NCBI GenBank assembly: GCA_023150555.1
Contig: JAKLKQ010000029.1
Coordinates: forward strand, 1-64,000
Length of the DNA: 64,000 nucleotides
Direction of reading: 5' to 3'
Origin: Planctomycetota bacterium
GTDB taxonomy: Bacteria > Planctomycetota > SZUA-567 > H5-PLA8
Below are positions 1 to 9,114 of this stretch, in pieces (within the stretch, counting starts at the first letter, position 1; the number at the start of each line of letters is the position of its first letter). Made by a program: the position numbers and the translations under genes. A model generated the notes under the pieces. It did no database searches and was not told the origin of the DNA. It worked only from the letters and a program-made list of their open reading frames with translations.

Positions 1-271
1 TGCGCAGGCGTTCGGCCAGCGCGTGCGCCTTGTTCCGGCCGATGTCCTCAGCGCGGTACATCTGGCGATTGAGGTTGTGGGGTTCGATGGTGTCGCCGTC
101 GGCGAGCGCCAGGTGCGTGAAGCCCGCGCGTACGGCGCACTCGGCGATCACGCTGCCCAGGCCGCAGCCGGCGACCAGCAGGTGCGCGTCGCGCACGCGT
201 TTCTGGAGGGCAGGGGAGAGGAATCCCCGGTTGCGCGCCGTCAGCTGTTCGTAGAAGGCGTTGCGTTCCAT
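1..271 (-). CDS. ThiF/MoeB/HesA-family E1-like adenylyltransferase, N-terminal part (cut by window edge)
   Basis: Only the first 90 codons lie in the window. They read as the Rossmann nucleotide-binding half of a ThiF-family enzyme, which adenylates the C-terminus of a ubiquitin-like sulfur carrier or a related substrate. Visible marks are the glycine motif VAGCGLGSV (usual form GxGGxGS, so the third glycine is Leu here), the acidic end of beta-2 in ALADGDTIE, and the family signature NLNRQ followed by DIGRNKA. The ATG at 271 has AAGGAG 6 bases upstream. The rest of the protein, including any zinc-binding cysteines and catalytic Cys, is outside the window, so the specific member (ThiF, MoeB, TcdA or a stand-alone homologue) cannot be told. 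Confidence 0.85.
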   Translation of the reverse strand, partial: MERNAFYEQLTARNRGFLSPALQKRVRDAHLLVAGCGLGSVIAECAVRAGFTHLALADGDTIEPHNLNRQMYRAEDIGRNKAHALAERLR

Positions 272-357
272 GGGCCGGCTCCTTTCGCGAGACAACACGT
301 CCCCTGCGCCGGGCCGCGCGGCCCGGTCAAAAAGCGTCCTCCCCAAGACGCGATGCG

Positions 358-2961
358 TTATTTGTTCACGGCGCCCGCTTCCGCTTCGCGCGCGAGCTTT
401 GCCTCGGCGTCCGGCCCGTAGGTCAGCCGCACGTTGTCGATCAACACATCCGTGCCGTGGAGTTCGATGAAGAGTTCGCCGCCGGGCGCCGTGTACAGGT
501 CACCCTCGGCGACGCCGAACTGGCCCACCTTCTGATCCCCGTAATGCTGTTCGACCAAGACCTTGCCGTCCGCGCGTAACGTGACGCGGCGAACCCAGCG
601 TTCCCATCGGTCCGTGTGCCATTTGGTCACCGGGAGGGACTCCGGCTCGGCGGTCCGGATCTTCATTCCATTGCCGTCCTTGTCTGTGAGGGCCGTGCCG
701 AACTGCGCGTACTGCGTGTTCAGCGCCTTGATGTCGAAGGTCACGTATAGCGGCAGGATCTTGCCCGTCGGCAAAGTCACGGGCAGCTGCAGGCTGCCGC
801 CGGTTCGGGCGAAGCGTAATGCGCCACTGCTATTCACACCCTGGCCGGCCTGGAACTCGGGCAGCGGGAAGTCCTGCAAGCCGGCGGGGCGTTTGCCGAT
901 GTTGCGAAACGCCGGGTCGATGCCGGTGTCAAAGTGCCAGGTAATGTCGGTAACGTTCTCGGTTTTCAGCCCGGTCTCCGGTTTGTCGCCGAAGACCAGC
1001 CGCACGTTGTCGACCAGCACGTCCCGCCCGTGAATGCGCAGGCGGATGGACGGCGGCACGGATTCATTCTCCGTGCCGGGCTTGTTGCCGAGCGTCATGC
1101 CCAGGTCGATCGTCACCCATTTCCGCGTCTCCCACTGAAGCGGCGCCTGCCCGTCCTTGGCGCCGGAGAGGGGAATCGCGCCGCTCCCGTCGCTGATGCC
1201 GGAAAGGTCCCAGGAGCTCTGGGCGCTGAGCGGCTTGATGTCGAAGAGCAGGCGGATCGGAAGTTTTTGCGCGGTCGACAGGGGTGGGGGAATGACCAAA
1301 ATGCTGCCGCCCGGCGCGAAGCGCACGCAGGCGCTGTCGTCCTTGCCGCCGTTCGCGGACCATTCGGGCAGCGGGGCGTTGGCCGTGCTGTTGGTCAGAT
1401 GCGCGGCGAGATTGAACACTCGGCTCATGCCGTCGTCGAAGTGGTAGAAGAAATTCCCGTTCGCGAGCGGTACCCCGACGATTTTCGTCATTGCGTCCTC
1501 GCCGTACACCAGCCGCACGTTGTCGATCAGGACGTTCTTCGCGTGAATGTAGAGGCGAATCGTGCCGCCCGGCTCGGTGATCCAGTCGGCTTTGACGGGC
1601 GGCGAGGAGCCTGCGTCTGCGCCACCGTAGGACTGCTGCGCCACCGTCAATCCGCCGTCATGCCGGGCGATGCGGCGCTCAAAGCGTACCCATCGCCCGG
1701 CATGCCAGGAGATAACCGGCGTAGACTCGTCGGTCATGGGCACCGACTTGGAATACCCGCTGACCGAGATCGCCGTGGTGGCTACGACGCCCTTGGCATC
1801 CAGCGCCAGGAGGTCGAAGGTCAGGCTGATCGGAAGGCTGTTGCCGGACGGCACGCCAACGGGGAGTTTCATAGTGCCTCCGTCCGTCGGAAAGCGAAGC
1901 GCGCCGCTGCCGTTCACGCCTTCCTTGGCTGTCCATTGGGGAAACGGCCAATGCAGATTGCCTACTACCGGCGAGTCCTGGGGCTGGAACTCCGGATCGA
2001 TTCCGGTGTCGAAGTTCCAGAAGTACGTTCCGCTGTGGCGCTCGTCGGCCGGATCTGCGGGCGCCGCCAGGTCCACGGGCTGGGCCACATTGGCTGGCGT
2101 GGGGTCAGGTGCATTGCCGGCCGTGTTGTAGTACCACGCGCTGGCCCCAACGGCGGTAGCTAGCGTCACGGCGAGAACTGCCGCGGTGGGGAAACTCGCC
2201 GCCGGAATCGCCTGGCTGGCGCGGGCCGAATGCGCGGCCAGCTTGGCGAGGCGTGTGAGGTCGAGCGCGTCGAGGCTCGCGCGCAGTGACTGTGGCGCGC
2301 TGAGCACGTCCGGGCGATTCAGGAGCATCGGCAGGGCGGCGGCGGAGGCCGTCACCCCGCGCGCCCCAAGGCGCTTGCGCAACAGCTCCAGGCCCTGCTG
2401 CAAGCGCCGGGCGATCAGGGTCTGCGATACGCCCACCATGCGCCCGACTTCGTCCTGCGTCATCCCTTCGAAGTAGTAGAGCACGATCGGCAGGCGCAGG
2501 TCTTCGTCCAGGTCGCCTAGCGTGTCCTTTAATGCCGTTCGGGTCTCGTCGGTCATGGCATCGCCGGATTCGCGTGCGGCGAGGGCCTGCGCCTGCAGGG
2601 ACTCCAGCGCTTCGCGGCTGCGGACGCGTTTCATGGCTCGAACCTCTTTGCGCAGATGTTTTCGCGCGACGTTGGTCACGACGCTGCACAGCCAGCGCTT
2701 GAAGCTGCCCGGCCCTTCGCTGGCGAAACGGCATTCCGGGCGCGCCAACTGGAGGTAGGCGTCTTGCACGACCTCTTCGGCCAAGGCGCTGCCGCACCGG
2801 CCGAAGGCCACGCGGTAGGCGAAATCCTGGGTGCGATGGACCAAGGTGGCGAAGGCCTGCGTATCGCGGGAGGCCAGGAAGCGTTCGGCCAGAGCCTCCT
2901 CGGACTCCGCATCTTCCTGGGTTTGGGGGACCCGCTTCATGGTGGACGTTCCCGTCGGCAT
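358..2961 (-). CDS. ECF sigma-70 factor fused to a transmembrane helix and three extracytoplasmic repeat domains
   Basis: An 867-residue fusion. Residues 25-200 are a sigma-70 ECF protein: region 2 with ERFLASRDTQAFATLV and AEEVVQDAYLQLAR, and region 4 with LPIVLYYFEGMTQDEVGRM as the helix-turn-helix. Residues 258-278 form one hydrophobic helix followed by a Pro/Ala linker. The rest is three copies of a domain of about 160-185 residues, at roughly 313-488, 504-660 and 673-850. Each opens with a [FH]xFDxG motif such as WNFDTGIDPEF and closes with LIDNVRLVYG or a near copy. The fold looks like a secreted beta-sandwich, but I cannot name the family. Topology puts the sigma part inside and the repeats outside, so signal and transcription may be linked in one chain. 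A second Met at residue 8 is a possible start; the upstream one is kept because a GAGGAAG lies before it. No anti-sigma gene is adjacent. Confidence 0.85.
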   Translation of the reverse strand: MPTGTSTMKRVPQTQEDAESEEALAERFLASRDTQAFATLVHRTQDFAYRVAFGRCGSALAEEVVQDAYLQLARPECRFASEGPGSFKRWLCSVVTNVARKHLRKEVRAMKRVRSREALESLQAQALAARESGDAMTDETRTALKDTLGDLDEDLRLPIVLYYFEGMTQDEVGRMVGVSQTLIARRLQQGLELLRKRLGARGVTASAAALPMLLNRPDVLSAPQSLRASLDALDLTRLAKLAAHSARASQAIPAASFPTAAVLAVTLATAVGASAWYYNTAGNAPDPTPANVAQPVDLAAPADPADERHSGTYFWNFDTGIDPEFQPQDSPVVGNLHWPFPQWTAKEGVNGSGALRFPTDGGTMKLPVGVPSGNSLPISLTFDLLALDAKGVVATTAISVSGYSKSVPMTDESTPVISWHAGRWVRFERRIARHDGGLTVAQQSYGGADAGSSPPVKADWITEPGGTIRLYIHAKNVLIDNVRLVYGEDAMTKIVGVPLANGNFFYHFDDGMSRVFNLAAHLTNSTANAPLPEWSANGGKDDSACVRFAPGGSILVIPPPLSTAQKLPIRLLFDIKPLSAQSSWDLSGISDGSGAIPLSGAKDGQAPLQWETRKWVTIDLGMTLGNKPGTENESVPPSIRLRIHGRDVLVDNVRLVFGDKPETGLKTENVTDITWHFDTGIDPAFRNIGKRPAGLQDFPLPEFQAGQGVNSSGALRFARTGGSLQLPVTLPTGKILPLYVTFDIKALNTQYAQFGTALTDKDGNGMKIRTAEPESLPVTKWHTDRWERWVRRVTLRADGKVLVEQHYGDQKVGQFGVAEGDLYTAPGGELFIELHGTDVLIDNVRLTYGPDAEAKLAREAEAGAVNK

Positions 2962-3024
2962 ACGTCGCGCCTCGCGCCTTGCTTCCTCGCCCCGTAATGC
3001 CGGGCAACGCGACGTTTAGAACCG

Positions 3025-3052
3025 ATTATTTCTTAATTTTTCAATCTTGCAA
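3025..3052 (-). promoter_or_regulatory. Possible sigma-70-type promoter for the sigma-fusion gene
   Basis: In the A+T-rich gap between the fusion gene and the lipoprotein gene, the minus strand reads TTGCAA, 16 bases, then AATAAT. This is close to the -35/-10 consensus and lies about 64 bases before the start codon at 2961. It is called by inspection only. Confidence 0.4.
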
Positions 3053-3089
3053 CATATTGATTCTATTTGAGTTACGCTCTTGATGTGGG

Positions 3090-4352
3090 CTACTTGATCC
3101 CTGCCTTGAGGACCTGGAGCAGTTCCTCCCAGTCCTTCAGAGTCAGCTCCATGCTGCCGATGCGTTGCTTGATTTCGGCGACCAGGCGGGCGCGGTCAGG
3201 CACGGTGCTGAGGCGCTTGGCGTCCGCACGGTCGAGGTCGAGCTGCTTCTTGAGGCTCGCCATCGACTCCTCTACCCGCAGGGCCGCGCCGCGGAAGGTT
3301 TCGGACCGAGCCAGGTCCGTTGGGGCCGTTCCGGCCACGGCGCCCGTGGCCTTATTGGGGTCGGCCTCCACCGCCAAGAGGTGCTCTTCGAGGGGGGCCA
3401 GTTCCTGTTCGCGCTTTTGGCGCGCGGTCTCGCCGAGACCCGGCGTCGCGAGTTCCGCCTTCAACCGTTCGATCCGGGCGGTGGTCCGCGCCTTGTCGTG
3501 TTTAGCCAGGACGGGGTTTACGACGCTCGCCACGGCGAGGTGCTCCTTCGCGGCCTCCTTGAGCAGGCGCTCCCAGGTCGGCGGGTCGGCGCGGAGTTCC
3601 TCGGTGTCCAGCCAGGCGCTGCCGGTCCAGAAGAGCCGGAATTCGACGGTCACCGGCGGCTTCCACTGATAGTTGAAGGCCCAGATGTAGGTCTGCTTCG
3701 CGGGCGGCTGCTGCATGAAGCGCACGACGCGCCAGATGCCGTCCGCCTTTGTGGGAACGGCGGAGGCGATCTCGGTCTTGCCGTTCGTGTGGTGGATGCG
3801 CCAGCGCGGCCCCTCGACGATGGACAGCGCGCCGGGGGCGGACGGAAGCTTCTGCGCCGCGGCCAACTTGAGCAGTTCCGCGGCCTTCGCCGGATTCTTC
3901 TCGATGCCATCGCCCGTGTAGTACGCCCAAGCCAGCGCCTGCTGCGAATGAGCATCGCCGCGTTCGACGCCGGCCTGCAGCCAGCGAATGGCCTCGGCCA
4001 GGTCCAGAGGGATGTCCTTGCCGCCCCGGTAGTAGATCACCGCGAGTTCGTAGCACGCCGCTGCATGGCCCAGGGACGCGGCTTCCTTGAAGTGTTCGAT
4101 GGCCTTGACGCGATCGAACTCGTTGCGGCCCGTCGCGTATAGGGTCTTGGCGCGTTCATTCCTCTCCTCAGCGGCTTTTTTCTCTGCCTCGGCAGCCGCC
4201 TGCGTGGCGGCGGCCGGTCCCAGCTGCGCGTGCTGGCCGCCCGTCGGGGGCTCCTTCTCCCCGTCGCTGCAGCCCGCGAGCAGAACCAGTGCGGCCGATG
4301 CGAAGACCTTGGCGGCAGCGCGGATCGGGGGCGGTGGGGTGGGGCTAGCCAT
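3090..4352 (-). CDS. Sel1-repeat lipoprotein
   Basis: The product is a 420-residue lipoprotein. The signal peptide ends in the lipobox LLAGC with the lipidated Cys at residue 28. After a charged linker there are two to three Sel1-like (TPR-related) repeats, seen as AIEHFKEAASLGHAAACYEL, AIRWLQAGVERGDAHSQQAL and AAELLKLAAAQKLPSA, about 35-36 residues apart. The C-terminal third is helical and charged, probably coiled coil. Sel1 proteins serve as protein-binding scaffolds; the partner is unknown. The start was set at the ATG at 4352 because an AGGAGG lies 6 bases upstream; the longer reading frame from 4379 has none. The gene follows the channel gene on the same strand after 38 bases, so the two may be co-transcribed. 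Confidence 0.85.
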   Translation of the reverse strand: MASPTPPPPIRAAAKVFASAALVLLAGCSDGEKEPPTGGQHAQLGPAAATQAAAEAEKKAAEERNERAKTLYATGRNEFDRVKAIEHFKEAASLGHAAACYELAVIYYRGGKDIPLDLAEAIRWLQAGVERGDAHSQQALAWAYYTGDGIEKNPAKAAELLKLAAAQKLPSAPGALSIVEGPRWRIHHTNGKTEIASAVPTKADGIWRVVRFMQQPPAKQTYIWAFNYQWKPPVTVEFRLFWTGSAWLDTEELRADPPTWERLLKEAAKEHLAVASVVNPVLAKHDKARTTARIERLKAELATPGLGETARQKREQELAPLEEHLLAVEADPNKATGAVAGTAPTDLARSETFRGAALRVEESMASLKKQLDLDRADAKRLSTVPDRARLVAEIKQRIGSMELTLKDWEELLQVLKAGIK

Positions 4353-4390
4353 TAAGGCCTCCTGGATTCGGTGCGCCAAGTCCGGGCATT

Positions 4391-5830
4391 CTACCCCAGT
4401 TTCGGACAGTGCCGCGCGATCAGCACTAAATTGTCGTTTTCGCGGAGGAGATGGTCGCTGGGTGGATTGACGAAGGTCTCGATCTGGCGCTGGTCCTCGG
4501 CGCGCCGGCCTTCCTTGGGCCGCTCGATTCCCACCAGCAGGGCGTCGTGTTTGGCCTTCAGGTCCGAGAAGATCTCGCCCACCGCGTGCCCGGCCCAGGC
4601 CTTGGGCGCCTCGACCTTGTAGAGGTTATTGCCGAACTTCACGTCCAGCAGCTCGGTGATGACGCCGGTCAGGCCGCGGTTGCGGATGCTGGTGGCGATC
4701 AGGGTTCCACTGACTTCGTCGTCGATGACGATGTTTTCTACGCCGGCGGCCTGAAGCTGGGTGCTGTTCTTGCGGTCCAGCAGTTGGGCGCAGGTGAAGA
4801 TACCCGGATTGAGTTTCTCGATGGTTAGCGCGGCCAGCACGGTGCGCGCGTCGCGGTCCTGGTCGCTGCGCGGGCGGCATTTGTCGGCGAGCAGGATGGC
4901 GTAGGAGGCATTGCGGATGCCCACGGAATCCAGTGCGTCCATGCTGGTGTATTCGCCCTGCTGCAGGAACACGCGCGTGCGGTCAACCTTCTTCAGTTCG
5001 CCTTCCGGAAGCCCGTCCAACTCGGCCAGAACCACTATGGCGCGCGCGCGTCCGGCGCCGTCGGCCTGCAGTTCCTCCAGGATCAGGTGAGCTGCGCGGT
5101 TCCAGCCGCAGATCACCACGTGCTCGCGCAGTTCGTCCAGTTCCATGTCCACGACCTCCAGGCCTGCTTTCAGACGGTGAACCATCACGGCCGACATCAC
5201 GCCGGTAAAGACCGCCACCGTGGCCAGGCCGCCGACGACGACGAAGGCCATGATGACTTTGCCCATCTCGGTGTTAGGCTCGCCCAGCGTCGGCTGCAGC
5301 GAGACGAGCGTGAAGAAGCTCCACCACACCGCGTCGCCCAACGACGCGAAATGCCCACCCGGACGGCCGCCTTCCACCTTGTACATCGCCATGCCGCCGA
5401 CCAGGACGATGATCCCGATGGTCAGGACGATCATCAACTGCATCCCGAAGCCCGTGGCCATCGCGGCGTTGCGGGCCAGCAGGCGCCGGTGCAGCAGGAT
5501 GCCTACGCGGTGCAGGCGTAGCAGCCGGATTACCCGCAGGAAACGCAGCGGGTGAAGCATCGGCAGCACCGAGATCACGTCCACCCAGTAGTACCGGAAG
5601 AATCGTGCTTTCTTCTGTGCCACGCAGAAGCGCGCCAGGAGTTCCAGGGCGAATAGGGCCGTGATCGCGTCGCCCGCAAAATGCACGCCGGTGTAGGCCA
5701 GTCCGTCGCGGTCGAGGCCGATCTCGACTATCAGCAGTGCGACCCATACCAGGATCAGCACGATCAGCGCGGATTCGGTCCACGGATGCCGCAGGAGGCG
5801 GTCGAGCTTCCTTCTCATAGATGCCCGCAT
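4391..5830 (-). CDS. Six-helix ion channel with RCK (TrkA-N) domain and non-canonical pore loop
   Basis: A voltage-gated-type channel subunit of about 479 residues. Helices S1 to S6 are visible: S1 near 18-37, S2 near 49-70, S3 near 80-92, an S4 with Arg every third residue (LRFLRVIRLLRLHRV, near 95-109), S5 near 130-150 and S6 near 190-215. From about 234 there is an RCK/TrkA-N domain (HVVICGWNRAAHLILEEL), which in known channels binds nucleotides or ions and gates the pore, followed by a TrkA-C-like part. The pore helix DAVWWSFFTL is normal, but the filter that should read TVGYGD reads SLQPTL (VSLQPTLGEP). Ion selectivity therefore cannot be assumed to be for K+. The ATG at 5830 is the first ATG; a GTG at 5884 and an ATG at 5818 are alternatives. 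Confidence 0.85.
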   Translation of the reverse strand: MRASMRRKLDRLLRHPWTESALIVLILVWVALLIVEIGLDRDGLAYTGVHFAGDAITALFALELLARFCVAQKKARFFRYYWVDVISVLPMLHPLRFLRVIRLLRLHRVGILLHRRLLARNAAMATGFGMQLMIVLTIGIIVLVGGMAMYKVEGGRPGGHFASLGDAVWWSFFTLVSLQPTLGEPNTEMGKVIMAFVVVGGLATVAVFTGVMSAVMVHRLKAGLEVVDMELDELREHVVICGWNRAAHLILEELQADGAGRARAIVVLAELDGLPEGELKKVDRTRVFLQQGEYTSMDALDSVGIRNASYAILLADKCRPRSDQDRDARTVLAALTIEKLNPGIFTCAQLLDRKNSTQLQAAGVENIVIDDEVSGTLIATSIRNRGLTGVITELLDVKFGNNLYKVEAPKAWAGHAVGEIFSDLKAKHDALLVGIERPKEGRRAEDQRQIETFVNPPSDHLLRENDNLVLIARHCPKLG

Positions 5831-6067
5831 TCTCTCGGGGGTTCGAGTCCTGTCCAGCGTCCAGCGCCGGGCTAGGCTGTGCACAAACCGAGCCGGCGCA
5901 GGCCGTCTGACTAGTGCTCATGTGCAACTCTATGTATATCAATAGATTGTATAATCCACCTGCGATCCTTTGTGACCCCGAAAGTGGCCGTTTTCCCAGA
6001 ACCTCCAATCGCCGAAAGCAGTCTAAGATTGTACGTAATCAAGAAGTATCTGGCACCCGGAAGAGCG

Positions 6068-7975
6068 ATGCGAACGATCTCGATTTCACGGACCCACGTA
6101 GCCCTTTGCCTAGCGTTCGCCATGTGGGCGGGCGGCTGCCTCCAGGCCGCAGACGGCCCGGTCCTTTTGTGGGCGCAGGAACTCGCCGCCACCGGCAGGA
6201 CCGACGCCCTGAAAAAGCTTGCAGGCAAGGATGGCGCGGGCCTACAGGGCGAGGCGCTCGCCGCAGCCGCCGCCGCAAAGCTGAGCGTGCGCGTCGACTT
6301 CTTCCTCCCCAACGAAAGCGGGCTTCCCGCCGAGCGCTACTTTGCCATCGGGGCCGAGAAGGACCGCCGATTCCCGTGGGAGCGCATCCTGATGGTCGAG
6401 GCCGCGCCGGGGAAGGGGGCCCTGGGCAGCGGGCGCTTCCAGGTGCGCGCCGTCGTCTCGGGCATGCAGCCGCTGATTGACGCGAATGACCCCGCTGCCA
6501 ACACGCTGCCGCTGCGCCTGTACCGCATGTTCTGCAACGACCTCGACGACCCTGAAGACCTGTACGCCACCGCTTTCAAGCACCTCTATGGCGAAGCCAA
6601 GATGGACCACGCCGGCCTGGTGCGCGAGCCCGACGGCCTGCGCGTTGAACTCAAGCGCCTGCCTGGCGGCGCCGGCGGTCCGGCGGTCTTCGTCTCCGAG
6701 CTGCTCGACGTGGCCAAGGACAAGGCCCTGAACCCGGCAGCGCATCCCGCGCCGCCCAGCTTCGCGGCCTTCGACAGCGATGCCTGGTTCGCGCAACAGC
6801 ACAAAGAGGAAGGTGACGAGGAGCCCGACGGCTGGGCCTTTGCGCAAGCGATGAAGAAGGCCGGCTTCGTCAGTGCGGGCTTGGCCCATCCGTGGCCGGC
6901 GCGGTTCTTTCCACTCGAGAGCGCCCCGTACCAGTTCGCGCTGGCGCTGGAGGATCCGCAGGTCCTGAACCTGCGCCACGCCTATGGCGCGTTTGAAGGC
7001 CCGCTGGACGATCGCGTGCGCTCGGTGTTGCGCACGCTGCCCGAAAAGCTGCGCGTCGGCGAGGCGCGCAAGTACATGAAGAACTTGGGCGCCAGCCGCG
7101 TGCTGGGCCGCCCGGTCTGCAACGGCGCGTTCCTGGTGGCAACGGGCGTGCAGAAACTTGTCGCGACGGCCTGGGGCCCGGTGCTCAACGGCGACCGGCG
7201 GTGGCGCTTCGCCGGGCTGGCGCACGTCACCGACGGCTGCATGGACCAAGTGCTGGTGCGCGCGCCCGCGCACGTCTTCCTCTTCAGCGGGCACGGCTAC
7301 ACGACCCGGGTGCAGGGCCTGCCGGTTGCGCTGTTCAACACCTGCGCCAAAACCAACGGCGCGGCCTTCGAGCAGAACTACCTCTACCAGGTCTTCGCGA
7401 CCCCGCGCTTGCCGCGCCCGGGCCACTGGGACGGCATCGACTGCGGCTCGGCGCCGGAGAACTGCATCGAACTGGTGGAGAAGTGGAAGCGCGAGGAGTT
7501 GAACCTTCGCTGGCTGATCGTCGTCGGCTGCCAGAACCTGGACCGCTCGGGCAGCCCCTTCCGCAGTTCGAGCAGCAGCGCGGGTGCCATGGGCGACGCG
7601 GTGATCCACCGCGCTGGCGCAAAGGGCGTGCTGGGTTTCAGCGAGCACGGCTTCAGCGGCGCGTCTTTCATGCGGCGCTTCGTCGAAAAGGGCCAGGAGC
7701 AGTCGGTCGCCGCCACATGGCGCGGTCTCTTTCACGACGACTTCGCCAAGACCTACACCTGGTTCGAACGCAACGAGGAATATGGGCAAAGCCGCCAGTA
7801 CACCTACGCCAACTCGCTTTCCTCGAAGGTCCCGGCCTATTTGGTCCGCCACGAGGCCCTGGCCGAGCGCCTGACCCCCGCCGATGTCGTGCCCGAGGCA
7901 AAGGGCGATACCGTCGAATTCTGCACGGACTTCGCCGGACGCCCCGTTCGCGAGAGTGGCAGCTACTCGCGCTGA
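6068..7975 (+). CDS. Secreted CHAT/caspase-like (clan CD) cysteine peptidase candidate
   Basis: The product is 635 residues long with an N-terminal signal peptide (hydrophobic stretch within residues 8-27); AGGC could act as a weak lipobox, otherwise cleavage near LQAADG is likely. The first 370 residues match nothing I know. The C-terminal part carries the pattern of CHAT/caspase-fold peptidases: HVFLFSGHGYTT with His409, then about 79 residues later LIVVGCQNLDRSG with Cys488 after a hydrophobic strand, then GDAVIHRAGAKGVLGF, which matches the glycine-rich strand after the catalytic Cys in CHAT proteins. Family assignment is by motif only. The ATG at 6068 was chosen over an upstream in-frame ATG (5972) because it begins a clean signal peptide. 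The gene is divergent from the channel gene; the AraC regulator follows after 30 bases. Confidence 0.75.
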   Translation: MRTISISRTHVALCLAFAMWAGGCLQAADGPVLLWAQELAATGRTDALKKLAGKDGAGLQGEALAAAAAAKLSVRVDFFLPNESGLPAERYFAIGAEKDRRFPWERILMVEAAPGKGALGSGRFQVRAVVSGMQPLIDANDPAANTLPLRLYRMFCNDLDDPEDLYATAFKHLYGEAKMDHAGLVREPDGLRVELKRLPGGAGGPAVFVSELLDVAKDKALNPAAHPAPPSFAAFDSDAWFAQQHKEEGDEEPDGWAFAQAMKKAGFVSAGLAHPWPARFFPLESAPYQFALALEDPQVLNLRHAYGAFEGPLDDRVRSVLRTLPEKLRVGEARKYMKNLGASRVLGRPVCNGAFLVATGVQKLVATAWGPVLNGDRRWRFAGLAHVTDGCMDQVLVRAPAHVFLFSGHGYTTRVQGLPVALFNTCAKTNGAAFEQNYLYQVFATPRLPRPGHWDGIDCGSAPENCIELVEKWKREELNLRWLIVVGCQNLDRSGSPFRSSSSSAGAMGDAVIHRAGAKGVLGFSEHGFSGASFMRRFVEKGQEQSVAATWRGLFHDDFAKTYTWFERNEEYGQSRQYTYANSLSSKVPAYLVRHEALAERLTPADVVPEAKGDTVEFCTDFAGRPVRESGSYSR

Positions 7976-8005
7976 TTCCCGCCCGACTGCTATAATGCCC
8001 GCGCC

Positions 8006-8911
8006 ATGGAACATCCGGTCCTGCGCGGCGAATCGTACTTCGACCGCACCAAGCTCTCCCTGGCCGTCATCGAGGCCAAGCACGGCGACCGCCCCGTGCG
8101 CATGCACTCGCACGACTTCATCGAACTGGTCCTCTTCGCGCAGGGCACCAGCCAGCACACCTACGCCGGCAAGCAGTACCGCCTGGCCCCCGGCGACTTG
8201 GTGGTGATTCACCCCGGCGAACCGCACAGCTACGAACACGGCCGCCGCGCGCGCATCTTCAACTGCCTCTTCCTGCCCGAGACCATTGCGCCGGACCTGG
8301 AGTACCTCCGGCGCGTCGACGGATTCTTCGACCTCATCGTCGTCGAGCCCTTCTTCCGCCGCGAGACCGGCCTGCGCGACGTGTTGCACCTCGACCAGGC
8401 CGAACGCCTGCGCGCGCAGGACCTGCTGCGCGAGATGATGCGCGAACTGGAACGCAAGAAACCGGGCTACGAGGCCGCCGCGCGCGCGATGCTGGTGCAG
8501 TTGTTGGTGCTGGCCGCGCGGGCCCACGCCGCGCGCCGCGAGAAGCGAACGGACGGCGAATCGGAGGTCCTGGCCGGCAAGCGTACGCTGATCCGCGACT
8601 GCATCGCCTACATTGAGGAGAACTACGCCGAGGAAATCCGCCTCGAGACCCTCGCCGGGCGCAGCTTCCTGAGCCCCGACCACTTTTCCAAGGTCTTCAA
8701 GCGCCTGACCAAGAAGACGCCCGTCGAGTTCATCAACAGCCTTCGCGTAGACAAGGCCAAGCACCTGCTCGGCACGACCTCGCAAACCGTCACCGAGATC
8801 GCTTTCAAGACCGGCTTCCACGACAGCAACTACTTCGCGCGGCAGTTCAAGAAGATCACCAAGATGACCCCCAAGCAGTACCGCGCTCGTGCCCTGGGTG
8901 GGTACTTCTAA
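8006..8911 (+). CDS. AraC-family transcriptional regulator with N-terminal cupin domain
   Basis: The protein has 301 residues. Residues 20-100 form a cupin sugar-sensing domain of the AraC type (MHSHDFIELVLFAQG and YRLAPGDLVVIHPGEPHSY), and residues 190-298 carry the two helix-turn-helix motifs of AraC/XylS proteins (IRLETLAGRSFLSPDHFSKV and VTEIAFKTGFHDSNYFARQF). Such regulators bind a small sugar-like ligand and activate a neighbouring catabolic operon, which fits the isomerase-oxidoreductase-hydrolase run that starts 200 bases downstream on the same strand. The ligand is not known. No clear Shine-Dalgarno precedes the ATG. Confidence 0.93.
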   Translation: MEHPVLRGESYFDRTKLSLAVIEAKHGDRPVRMHSHDFIELVLFAQGTSQHTYAGKQYRLAPGDLVVIHPGEPHSYEHGRRARIFNCLFLPETIAPDLEYLRRVDGFFDLIVVEPFFRRETGLRDVLHLDQAERLRAQDLLREMMRELERKKPGYEAAARAMLVQLLVLAARAHAARREKRTDGESEVLAGKRTLIRDCIAYIEENYAEEIRLETLAGRSFLSPDHFSKVFKRLTKKTPVEFINSLRVDKAKHLLGTTSQTVTEIAFKTGFHDSNYFARQFKKITKMTPKQYRARALGGYF

Positions 8912-9114
8912 CCCTCCGCGCTCCAACGCTTTCTCTCTCGTTTGAATTACACGCCTTAAAAGTGAAGGCGTATTGGCCTGCACACGTTCATTTCGCCGGA
9001 ATCGTGCTAGCACAAAACCGGTTCCGTCCTATCTCGTGCCCGGGCCGGATGAGTATAAATCCGTGCAATGCAGGAACGGAACCCGCGCACGCTACGGACG
9101 AAAGGAACCGCCCC

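Noticed and set aside
6242-9013. Minus-strand open frame of 923 codons
   Set aside because: It lies antisense to the CHAT-like and AraC genes and shows no domain.
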